From positions 1-12,307 of the forward strand of contig JAYZLP010000055.1 of NCBI GenBank assembly GCA_036154155.1: a stretch of DNA of 12,307 bases. Reading direction: 5' to 3'. The notes beneath the pieces are model-generated. The model was not told the DNA's origin and ran no database searches. It was given only the letters and a program-made list of their open reading frames with translations. This DNA is from MGIIb-O5 sp036154155 (lineage in GTDB: Archaea > Thermoplasmatota > Poseidoniia > Poseidoniales > Thalassarchaeaceae). Numbering within the stretch: the stretch's first letter is position 1; each line of letters opens with the position of its first letter. Positions 6,186 through 12,307 of this stretch are shown here, piece by piece. The position numbers and the translations under genes are program-made.

Positions 6186-7293
6186 AATACAGATAGAAGA
6201 ACGGGAACACGATGACCCATACTAGGTCAACGAAGTGCCAGTAGAGTCCGAAGTACTCGATGGAGACAGCGTTGTCTGGGGTGTAACCTCCCCTGCTGGC
6301 CTTGTATGTCATGTAGGTAAGTCCTATGATGCCACCAAGGACGTGAGCACCGTGTGTTCCTGTGGTAACGTAGAACGTTGAAGCGCTAACGCGAATGTTC
6401 GCCATCATCTGCCCACCAGAGTGCGTCCCCTCCTGCATCATCAGGTACAGCGCCGAGTCGTGGTCCAAGCCATGCCCGTGCGACTCCAGATAGTGCGTGT
6501 CGTACGAGTGGTGCTGGTATGAGTCAGCATTGATCAGGTACCCCTCTGCATATAGGGACTTGATGGTCGAGTCTCCATGGTTGTACTCATGCATGAACTC
6601 CGGTAGGGGGAATCCAAGGAACCACTCGATCATCTTCAGGGTCAGGAATAGTACTGCTAGGAACCACGTGGTCCCTAGATAGCGAGTTACCAGCTTCCTC
6701 CTCCTGTCCTCGTCGATGTCCAACATCCCTGCGTAGCGGAGGGCTTGGACGATTGTGAATGAAGAGATAATCAGTGCGAACGTGTTAATCGCCCCAGGTG
6801 CTATGTGGAACCAGCTTGAAGCAATTAGGTGGCTAGCAGGCTCGAAGCACGTCACCGATGCCCCCTCAACCCACTCTCCTGACTCGAACACAGACTTACA
6901 GGACTCGATACCGAACCTGTACCTCATGTAGGTGCTGAAAAGAGAAGTGAAGACCATCATCTCGGACATTAGGAAGACCCATAGCGCGACCTTCCTGATC
7001 TCTATCCCCCTGAAGGGAGTCCCCGTGGCATAGGGCTCATACCCGCCGTCGAAGGTGTAGTCCTGCCTCCACCAAACCGTTAGCCCGATGAAGGTTATAG
7101 CAAGTCCTGCAATTACGATGCCGATGTAACTGGCATCCATGAATTCGCCCCACTCATACACGCCTGCAACTGAGAATAGGAATACCCCAATTCCTATGCT
7201 CATGATTAGCGGGGACCAGGAGTTGTGTGGCGCTCCGTGACCCCAGTCATGAGGGCCCCAACCGCTGGGATGGTGGTCATCGTGAGTACTCAA
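6184..7293 (-). CDS. coxC: Cytochrome c oxidase subunit III
   Basis: Integral membrane subunit that supports proton uptake and stability of the oxidase. The protein has 369 residues, well above the usual 200-270. Seven transmembrane segments can be read at about 27-48, 54-75, 101-125, 160-185, 206-228, 306-330 and 346-369. Family marks are LMSEMMVF with E111, HIAPGAINT, TGTHGAHVLGG and YWHFVDLVWV. The extra length comes from a His-rich N-terminus (six His in residues 4-23) and a His-rich loop of about 75 residues (229-305) between segments 5 and 6. C132 and C149 in the loop after segment 3 could form a disulfide. The start is TTG at 7293, backed by GGAGGTG 6 bases upstream; TTGA overlaps the coxA stop codon. 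Confidence 0.93.
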   Translation of the reverse strand: MSTHDDHHPSGWGPHDWGHGAPHNSWSPLIMSIGIGVFLFSVAGVYEWGEFMDASYIGIVIAGLAITFIGLTVWWRQDYTFDGGYEPYATGTPFRGIEIRKVALWVFLMSEMMVFTSLFSTYMRYRFGIESCKSVFESGEWVEGASVTCFEPASHLIASSWFHIAPGAINTFALIISSFTIVQALRYAGMLDIDEDRRRKLVTRYLGTTWFLAVLFLTLKMIEWFLGFPLPEFMHEYNHGDSTIKSLYAEGYLINADSYQHHSYDTHYLESHGHGLDHDSALYLMMQEGTHSGGQMMANIRVSASTFYVTTGTHGAHVLGGIIGLTYMTYKASRGGYTPDNAVSIEYFGLYWHFVDLVWVIVFPFFYLY

Positions 7294-9605
7294 TGCGCCA
7301 CCTCCTCGTCTTCGCTCACCATTAGCCGGTTGAATAGCTTACCAAGAGTCCCCGGCTCGTTCGCTATGTGCTCGTTAGCATCCTTCAGCACGGGTAGGTT
7401 GTGAGGGTCGAAGCTAGGGGTCGGCGGGGGTGAGGCAGTCATCCACTCGAACGACCATCCTCCCCATGGGTCCGCGGGCGCCTTCTGCCCGCGTATCACC
7501 GTCTTGATCATGTTTGCAATGAGGAAGAAGTTGGAGAAGAAGAATAGGAAGGCAGACACGGAAACGAACATGTTCCACCCAGCGGCCTCGATTGGGAGTG
7601 CGCCCATCGCCTCTTCCGTTGTCACGAAGTAGGTGTGGTGCCTTCTGGCCATGCCCCATACTCCAAGCCTGTGCATCGGCCAGAACAGTGCGTTGTATGA
7701 GATGAAACCGGTTAGGAAGTGAATCACCCCAAGTCTCTCGTCCATCATTCTACCAGTCATCTTTGGCCACCAGTAGTATATCGCCGCGTAGAATCCGAAA
7801 ACGGTGCCTCCAACTAGTACGTAGTGGAAGTGAGCTACCACGAAGTATGACTCGTGAAGATGTAGATCCATCGCTATTGAGGGGAAGAACATCCCCGATA
7901 TCCCTCCTAGTGTGAATGTAACCAAGAAGCCCAGGGTCCAGAGAGTATGGGTCCTATACACTAGAGATCCTCCATGCATGGTTTTCAGCCAATTGAATAT
8001 CTTGATTCCCGTTGGAACCGCCACTAGCATAGTTGTGAGCATAGTAACGAACCTGAGGGTCGGGCTCATTCCGCTGGTAAACATGTGGTGGCCATAGACA
8101 ATGAAGGAAACAACACCAATGCCCGCCATCGCGTATACCATTGAACGGTATCCGAAGATGGATCTCCTGGCACTGGTAGCAATGACTTCTGAAATCACTC
8201 CGAATGCAGGTACTATGACAACGTAGACCTCTGGATGGCCGAAGTACCAGAACAAGTGACTCCAGAGCAACGGGTCTCCACCAGCTGAAACGTCGTAGAA
8301 AGCCGTCCCAATTACTCTGTCCAGATAAACTTGGATTAGTCCAACGCCGAAGGCCGGTATCGAAAGGAAGAGCATCAGGTTAGCAATCAGGATTGACCAC
8401 GTGAAGAGGGGCATCTGAAGCCACCCCATCCCCGGTGCACGCATGACTGCGATAGTAGTGAGGAAGTTGATCCCAGTGAGGGTTGACGAGGCCACTAGCA
8501 TTATCTGCCCTGCTACCCACATCGTAGTGCCAAGGTGAGCAGTCTCGCTTACAACGTATGGAGCATAACCAGTCCATCCTGTATCTGCGCCCGAACCCGA
8601 GAAAACACCAGTGAAGATCAGAAGGGCGGCGACCGGCTGTAGCCAGAAAGACATCGCGTTTATCCGGGGAAGCGCTAGGTCTGGGGCCCCAATCTGAAGT
8701 GGAACCATCCAATTCGCGAACCCGTTAATCAGAGGCATCGCTGCAAGGAAAATCATCGTAGTCCCATGGAGGGTGAAGAACTGATTGTACTGGTCCTGGG
8801 TCAGGAAGTCATTTCCGGGAACTGCCAGCTGTATCCTGATCATCATCGCCATGATGCCGCCGACACCCAGGAAGAACATGCCAGCGACGAAGTATAGCGT
8901 CCCTATCTTCTTGTGATCAGTACTGGTCAACCACTCTGATATCCAAGGAGCGAAATATTCCCATGTGAAGGACTCGGGGTTGGTCCTGTAGAAGACATAG
9001 GTTAGAGTGATTATGAGCAGGACAGCAGATACCACGATGAGAGTTGATAGGACTACGAATGGGTCAGCCTGCTCGAGGACCAATATTGGTGGAGAGACCT
9101 TTGCAGACAGCCTGTTCCACATGTCCCCTGAGCTGCCTCCGTTGTTCCCATCCTCGTTCCCATTAACCGAGTTCACGTGCAGGATGAATTCGACGTTCCT
9201 ATCTCCGGAGGGAGCCGTCCACGTCATGGTCCACGATGTCTGGTCATTCCCTGCCTCGGTGTGACTGACCTCGTTGGCCCCGTATGCTTGAACGGTAGCG
9301 TCGTTAGGGACGAGCTCCCCATCACTAACCCACAGGTTGAACCCTCCTTGGTTCGAGTTCGCAGCGTCCGCGGGACCTCCTGTGAAGGAAACCACTATCT
9401 CATATTCCTCTGAGTAGTTGTACTGGTCTGGAAGGCCGCTAATCGAGGGTGCCACATCCGAGTTAGCTACTGCTCCGTGGCAGTTGCAACCAGTTGGTGC
9501 AACCCCATTTACCCCAGTTGGGTACGAAACCGCCGCTGGAGCGATCACCATGGCAACAGAAAGTACGGCAAGAACAACCAAGCTCCTGCTGATTCTAGTT
9601 CTCAT
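7290..9605 (-). CDS. coxA: Cytochrome c oxidase subunit I with an N-terminal secreted CxCHG domain
   Basis: Catalytic subunit that reduces O2 to water and pumps protons, 771 residues against about 530-560 for a standard CoxA. Residues 1-27 look like a signal peptide. Residues 28-175 form an outside domain with TGCNCHG (C40, C42, H43), then a beta-rich region with GGFNLWVSDGEL; it resembles the Reeler-like 'choice-of-anchor V' domains. A transmembrane helix at 182-206 joins it to the oxidase core, which begins WLTSTDHKKIGTLYF (225-239). Core ligands are complete: H280 (haem a), H457 with Y461 (CuB and crosslinked Tyr, GHPEVY), H506 and H507 (CuB), H592 (haem a3) and H594 (haem a). E459 and K535 (PTGIK) mark the D and K proton pathways, so it is A1 type. 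The ATG at 9605 has AGGTGGT upstream. The fusion is read directly from one uninterrupted frame. Confidence 0.95.
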   Translation of the reverse strand: MRTRISRSLVVLAVLSVAMVIAPAAVSYPTGVNGVAPTGCNCHGAVANSDVAPSISGLPDQYNYSEEYEIVVSFTGGPADAANSNQGGFNLWVSDGELVPNDATVQAYGANEVSHTEAGNDQTSWTMTWTAPSGDRNVEFILHVNSVNGNEDGNNGGSSGDMWNRLSAKVSPPILVLEQADPFVVLSTLIVVSAVLLIITLTYVFYRTNPESFTWEYFAPWISEWLTSTDHKKIGTLYFVAGMFFLGVGGIMAMMIRIQLAVPGNDFLTQDQYNQFFTLHGTTMIFLAAMPLINGFANWMVPLQIGAPDLALPRINAMSFWLQPVAALLIFTGVFSGSGADTGWTGYAPYVVSETAHLGTTMWVAGQIMLVASSTLTGINFLTTIAVMRAPGMGWLQMPLFTWSILIANLMLFLSIPAFGVGLIQVYLDRVIGTAFYDVSAGGDPLLWSHLFWYFGHPEVYVVIVPAFGVISEVIATSARRSIFGYRSMVYAMAGIGVVSFIVYGHHMFTSGMSPTLRFVTMLTTMLVAVPTGIKIFNWLKTMHGGSLVYRTHTLWTLGFLVTFTLGGISGMFFPSIAMDLHLHESYFVVAHFHYVLVGGTVFGFYAAIYYWWPKMTGRMMDERLGVIHFLTGFISYNALFWPMHRLGVWGMARRHHTYFVTTEEAMGALPIEAAGWNMFVSVSAFLFFFSNFFLIANMIKTVIRGQKAPADPWGGWSFEWMTASPPPTPSFDPHNLPVLKDANEHIANEPGTLGKLFNRLMVSEDEEVAH
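7298..7307 (-). promoter_or_regulatory. Shine-Dalgarno site that supports the TTG start of coxC
   Basis: GAGGAGGTGG on the minus strand inside the coxA 3' end, with its GGAGGTG core ending about 5 bases before the TTG at 7293. It is a strong match to the anti-SD and decides a non-ATG start. Confidence 0.75.
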
Positions 9606-9610
9606 AACTT

Positions 9611-9617
9611 ACCACCT
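9611..9617 (-). promoter_or_regulatory. Shine-Dalgarno site of coxA overlapping the coxB stop
   Basis: AGGTGGT on the minus strand overlaps the coxB stop codon TAG (9618-9616) and lies 5 bases from the coxA ATG at 9605. The spacing suggests coxB and coxA are translated together. Confidence 0.6.
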
Positions 9618-10347
9618 ACGAGTGAACTTCCAACTTAGCTGCCATCACTGAGTGAGCATCACCACAGTATTCAGCACAGAGAATTACTTGGTCCGACGTT
9701 CCTTCGACAATTGTCAACCAAAGAGTTGTTTGGACATTGTATTGGACATCTTCCTTTGTCCCTAGGCCCAAGAACCAAGGTGCGTGAGTAACATCCTCAG
9801 AGCCCATTATCGCCAGATAGGTCTCGCCTTCTTTCAGATGAAGGACAGGTACAGTGCCGTATACCTCTATCGTATCGCTACTTGTGCTGCATAAATCAGT
9901 AGCCAAATCCAGACAGTCAAACTGCCAAACCCATTGCTTGCCAGTGATTTCCATGACATGGTAGCATTCCGACTCAACTATGGCGTTGTATCCCTCACCA
10001 ACAAGCGTGTTGTTGGATGATTCACCTTCCTCGCATTCGAAGCCGTGGTAGTCTGCATCGTCGATTGGGGCCCACACCGAAGCCAACGGCATCCAGGAGA
10101 TGTAGGTTAACCACACAATCAGCAGAAATGGAGCAACCGTCCAAGCTACTTCCAACTTCATATCGTCATTGTGCTTAGGGAAAACCCCAACCGCAATTTC
10201 ATCAGGATTTTCGTGCTCAATCCCCTCTTCAGATCGGTACCAGAATGAGTGATGGTATAGCCAAGAGAAGGTGAATACAGACACGGCTAGGGATATCCAG
10301 ATGTAATAGTCCCACAAACCATCAAAGAGAGCGTTCTGTATCGTCAA
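9616..10347 (-). CDS. coxB: Cytochrome c oxidase subunit II (CuA subunit)
   Basis: Accepts electrons from the soluble donor through the binuclear CuA centre and passes them to haem a of CoxA. The protein has 243 residues. Two transmembrane segments lie at about 12-32 and 68-90, followed by an outside cupredoxin domain. The CuA ligands are complete: H188 (DVTHAPW), then C224, E226, C228, H232 and M235 in CAEYCGDAHSVM. KQWVWQF (137-143) is the aromatic stretch of the electron entry path. Four further Cys (105, 128, 145, 153) sit in the region before the CuA loop and could form disulfides. There is no signal peptide with a lipobox and no C-terminal cytochrome c domain, so the enzyme is not caa3 type. 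The start is TTG at 10347 with GGGGAG 4 bases upstream. It is the first gene of the operon. Confidence 0.94.
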   Translation of the reverse strand: MTIQNALFDGLWDYYIWISLAVSVFTFSWLYHHSFWYRSEEGIEHENPDEIAVGVFPKHNDDMKLEVAWTVAPFLLIVWLTYISWMPLASVWAPIDDADYHGFECEEGESSNNTLVGEGYNAIVESECYHVMEITGKQWVWQFDCLDLATDLCSTSSDTIEVYGTVPVLHLKEGETYLAIMGSEDVTHAPWFLGLGTKEDVQYNVQTTLWLTIVEGTSDQVILCAEYCGDAHSVMAAKLEVHS

Positions 10348-10479
10348 GATGCTCCCCGTGCTTACGCGTGTGAATTCCCCTCATAAGCAATACGGAAAAG
10401 TTGCCACCGCCAAATACAGGTATTGTATTGAACAACTACAAATCATAATCCCACTTCTTGAGCTGGAGAGGGGTCCAAT
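10348..10479. promoter_or_regulatory. Divergent promoter region between coxB and the Toprim gene
   Basis: This 132-base AT-richer stretch must hold the promoter of the oxidase operon (minus strand) and that of the Toprim gene (plus strand). It contains AATAC (10413-10417) and GTATT (10425-10429), an inverted repeat around a 7-base centre that could be an operator. No clear consensus TATA box was identified. Near the plus-strand gene lies the SD GGAGAGGGG (10465-10473), 6 bases before a TTG at 10480. Confidence 0.45.
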
Positions 10480-10977
10480 TTGTCCGTCAGAGAAGGCCCT
10501 CCGGACCGTGAAATTAGATTCAATAAGGCCGCGAAATCAATCGCGAAATCAATTTCCAGGAACGCCCCTCCTGATGAGGGCGGGTGCCACTGCCCAGTGA
10601 TAGTTGAAGGCCCCAAAGACGAGAGGGCGCTGAGGGAGTTGGGGTTCTCCGGTACTATCGAGAAAGTAAACAGGGGCTGGACACGATCGAAGCTCATCGC
10701 CTACCTTCTCGATACTTATGGGACTAGGAACATCGTTGACAAGGGCCCGCCTGTCATTGTGGCCATGGACTGGGACAGGACCGGTGGACAGTTGCAGAAG
10801 TTCCTCAGGGACCGACTAATGTCACTGGACGTCACGGTGGACGAGGAGATGAGAACGACTCTGATGAGGGTGATGAAGCCAGAGGGCAGGACGATTGAGT
10901 CTCTTTTGCCTCACGCACCGACTCTTCTTCCTATGATTGCTACTCACTCTCAGGGGGCGTCGGGGGAGACTCTTTGA
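10480..10977 (+). CDS. Small stand-alone Toprim-domain protein
   Basis: 165 residues. The Toprim fold is the Mg-binding catalytic fold of primases, topoisomerases and OLD-type nucleases. The conserved Glu is E43 in VIVEGPKDERAL, and the DxD pair is D97 and D99 in VIVAMDWDRTGG. EGRTIESLL near residue 135 matches the TIE motif seen in archaeal stand-alone Toprim proteins (UPF0292-like). No other domain or membrane segment is seen. Such proteins are inferred to act on nucleic acids, but the substrate is not known. The TTG start at 10480 is supported by GGAGAGGGG 6 bases upstream. The 3' end overlaps the Lrp-family gene on the other strand by 38 bases, so the two transcripts are antisense at their ends. 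Confidence 0.8.
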   Translation: MSVREGPPDREIRFNKAAKSIAKSISRNAPPDEGGCHCPVIVEGPKDERALRELGFSGTIEKVNRGWTRSKLIAYLLDTYGTRNIVDKGPPVIVAMDWDRTGGQLQKFLRDRLMSLDVTVDEEMRTTLMRVMKPEGRTIESLLPHAPTLLPMIATHSQGASGETL

Positions 10978-11437
10978 CAGTGTTTAGGACCAGATGAGTG
11001 ACTGATCTCTCTATTCCATCGATTGACATCACATTCTTTGTCAGGTCATCTAGGTCCTCCCTATCTTGGGCCCTTGCTATTACCATCGAGTCGTAGTCCC
11101 CAGTAACGTCGTATACTCCGCAAACTCGCCTGTCCCGGGCAATTTTCTCTTGAATCTCGATCAGCCTTCCTTTCTCAATCCTGAGTCCAACTACCACATT
11201 GAGGCCCCAGCCTAGCTTGTCTGGATCCAGCCTCACCGTGTAGCCCAGTATGACACCACTTTCCTCCATCTTGTTCACTCTGTTGCTTACTGTGCCCAAA
11301 GCCACGCCGACCTCCTCCGAGATCTTACGGAGGGATGCTCTGGCGTCTTTCTCCAAAACTGAGATTATTTTTCGGTCGGTATCATCAATCAAACCACTCA
11401 CCCGGAAACGCAGTTTAGAAGTCAGGCTATTGAACAT
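10940..11437 (-). CDS. Lrp/AsnC-family transcriptional regulator
   Basis: DNA-binding regulator with an N-terminal winged helix-turn-helix and a C-terminal RAM ligand-binding domain; such proteins usually sense amino acids. From the ATG at 11437 it has 165 residues. The HTH region runs from IDDTDRKIISVLEKDARAS to NKMEESGVILGYTVRLD. RAM marks are VCGVYDVTGDYDSMVIAR and IDGIERSVTHLVL. The tail PTPPESE is acidic. The start is uncertain. The frame opens at a TTG at 11476; a GTG at 11401 and a TTG at 11392 (with GGTGA upstream) would give the classic short N-terminus. An AT-rich stretch at 11435-11450 may instead be a promoter, favouring the shorter forms. The upstream NSUN-like gene ends only 10 bases before the TTG at 11476, so an operon is possible. 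Target genes are unknown. Confidence 0.88.
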   Translation of the reverse strand: MFNSLTSKLRFRVSGLIDDTDRKIISVLEKDARASLRKISEEVGVALGTVSNRVNKMEESGVILGYTVRLDPDKLGWGLNVVVGLRIEKGRLIEIQEKIARDRRVCGVYDVTGDYDSMVIARAQDREDLDDLTKNVMSIDGIERSVTHLVLNTVKESPPTPPESE

Positions 11438-11486
11438 ATGCAATTTTCTTTGGAACCAAGATAGACGTTCGTTCAATCGACTCGTC

Positions 11487-12307
11487 TTATTCCTCTTCTA
11501 ATTGGTCAACGAATCCCCTCTGGGAACGAATAACCGTTTTCTCTGAGTCACTCAACATCAAACTGACCCTCGCCCCAATCCAAACAGGAATGCTTAGGTC
11601 CCCGCAAGTCAGAACTTGTCCCCCTCGTAAATCCCCCAAACCATCTATTTCAGATGGCGATGGCTCATTTCCAAGAAGTACGCTATCTATGGATTCCTGG
11701 CTAACTTCCGTGAATCCACTCCCCATCTCCCGTACTAGAGCTCCAGCAGCTTTGGCGACGACTCGATCCACCTCTCCCTTCCTGACTCTAGCTGCGTCGA
11801 GCCCGATATGGATAACTTTCAGGGGTCTCCATCTCCCACCGGGAACAACCGTTCGACCACCCCTGATTCTTCTATCTGAAGACCAAACATCCGTGACCTC
11901 GGGAGTGGACCACAGGATCTTCTTCCCCCTGGACCAAAGGTTGGATGGAACTTTCCCCCACGCCTCTCTGACGGACTCACTCAACTCCTCGCTAATTGGC
12001 TGCGGCGAGCTAGGCAGGTCCTCCTTTGCATCTGAAGGGCTCTGGTGGAATTGGGGGTCGCCCCAAGAGTCATCTATTTCGGGTGATTTCTCAAATATTG
12101 CGACGAAGAACCCTCCACCGCCAACCTTGTCGTTCCAAACTCTCATGCAGTTAGTTAGTGACTCAGAAATCCAACCTTCTACGGGAGGGGCCATTGACTC
12201 TTCCAACTCCTCCCTGTCGGAAATTGTTCCGTCCTCATTCAGTACAGGCCATGAAGTCATGCCGCCTTCGCCAGGGACTCCTTCAAGGATTTTCGAACTA
12301 TCCAACA
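11487..12307 (-). CDS. C-terminal part of an NSUN2/Trm4-like RNA (cytosine-5) methyltransferase (5'-partial)
   Basis: The frame is open to the window edge and ends with TAA at 11489-11487, giving 272 visible residues; the start, SAM-binding motifs and catalytic Cys are outside. The early segment LEGVPGEGGMTSWPVLNEDG, then MAPPVEGW and CMRVWNDKVGGGGFFVAIFEK, matches the end of the NOL1/NOP2/Sun catalytic domain, in the arrangement I know from eukaryotic NSUN2/Trm4 (Pro-rich spacer, conserved Cys-x-Arg, then GGFFVA). The remaining 190 residues form a C-terminal extension with GKKILWSTPEV and LKVIHIGLDAARV, similar to the NSUN2 tail and possibly a PUA-like RNA-binding region (PVWIGARVSLMLS). It probably methylates C5 of cytosines in tRNA or rRNA. 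Family assignment rests on the C-terminal part alone. Confidence 0.72.
   Translation of the reverse strand, partial: LDSSKILEGVPGEGGMTSWPVLNEDGTISDREELEESMAPPVEGWISESLTNCMRVWNDKVGGGGFFVAIFEKSPEIDDSWGDPQFHQSPSDAKEDLPSSPQPISEELSESVREAWGKVPSNLWSRGKKILWSTPEVTDVWSSDRRIRGGRTVVPGGRWRPLKVIHIGLDAARVRKGEVDRVVAKAAGALVREMGSGFTEVSQESIDSVLLGNEPSPSEIDGLGDLRGGQVLTCGDLSIPVWIGARVSLMLSDSEKTVIRSQRGFVDQLEEE

Noticed and set aside
9477..9488. Canonical cytochrome c haem-binding site in CoxA
   Set aside because: The motif is CxCHG, not CxxCH, so a covalent haem cannot be called; kept only as a finding.
9616..10347. caa3-type oxidase with cytochrome c fused to subunit II
   Set aside because: CoxB ends shortly after the CuA loop (CAEYCGDAHSVM) and has no CxxCH domain.

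Overview
The window most likely comes from a planktonic marine archaeon of the Poseidoniales (Marine Group II Euryarchaeota) type. This is an inference. The sequence shows archaeal information-processing genes (a FEN-1 flap endonuclease starting MGCNLRDL, a THUMP-type tRNA G10 methyltransferase, an Lrp/AsnC regulator, a small Toprim protein). Beside them sit bacterial-looking metabolism (bifunctional RibD), an aerobic A1-type haem-copper oxidase operon, and a secreted protein rich in Gln-Gly and Asp repeats. GC content is moderate, genes are tightly packed, and Shine-Dalgarno (SD) sequences are clear. No insertion sequence, CRISPR array or phage gene was seen.

Layout. 1-1044 (+): the C-terminal part of a large repetitive protein, a Gln/Gly-rich stretch followed by thrombospondin type-3-like calcium-binding repeats, converging across a GC hairpin on fen. 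1142-2149 (-): fen, divergent from 2245-3369 (+), a Trm-G10/Trm11-family methyltransferase. 3396-3472 (+): tRNA-Arg(TCG). 3473-4528 (-): ribD, divergent from 4634-5680 (+), a diacylglycerol-kinase-family lipid kinase. 5681-5766 (-): tRNA-Ser(TGA). The two tRNA 3' ends face inward and their CCA triplets abut the stop codons of ribD and the kinase with no gap.

5823-10347 (-): a four-gene terminal oxidase operon transcribed coxB-coxA-coxC-coxD (subunits II, I, III, IV). The genes are separated by 10 bases or less or overlap, and the SDs of coxA and coxD overlap the stop codons of the gene before them. The CuA, CuB, haem a and haem a3 ligands are all present, so the enzyme should be a working proton-pumping cytochrome oxidase. 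Subunit I carries an unusual N-terminal secreted domain with a CxCHG motif.

10480-10977 (+): a stand-alone Toprim protein, convergent and overlapping with an Lrp/AsnC regulator (-). Upstream of the regulator on the same strand is the C-terminal part of an NSUN2/Trm4-like RNA cytosine-5 methyltransferase that runs off the window edge.

No stretch longer than 300 bases lacks a gene. The main gene-free stretches are 1045-1141 (hairpin), 2150-2244 and 4529-4633 (divergent promoter regions), 5767-5822 (upstream of tRNA-Ser) and 10348-10479 (promoter region of coxB and the Toprim gene). The most notable items are the domain fusion on CoxA, the bacterial-type RibD set between two tRNA 3' ends, and the eukaryote-like tail of the NSUN-type methyltransferase.
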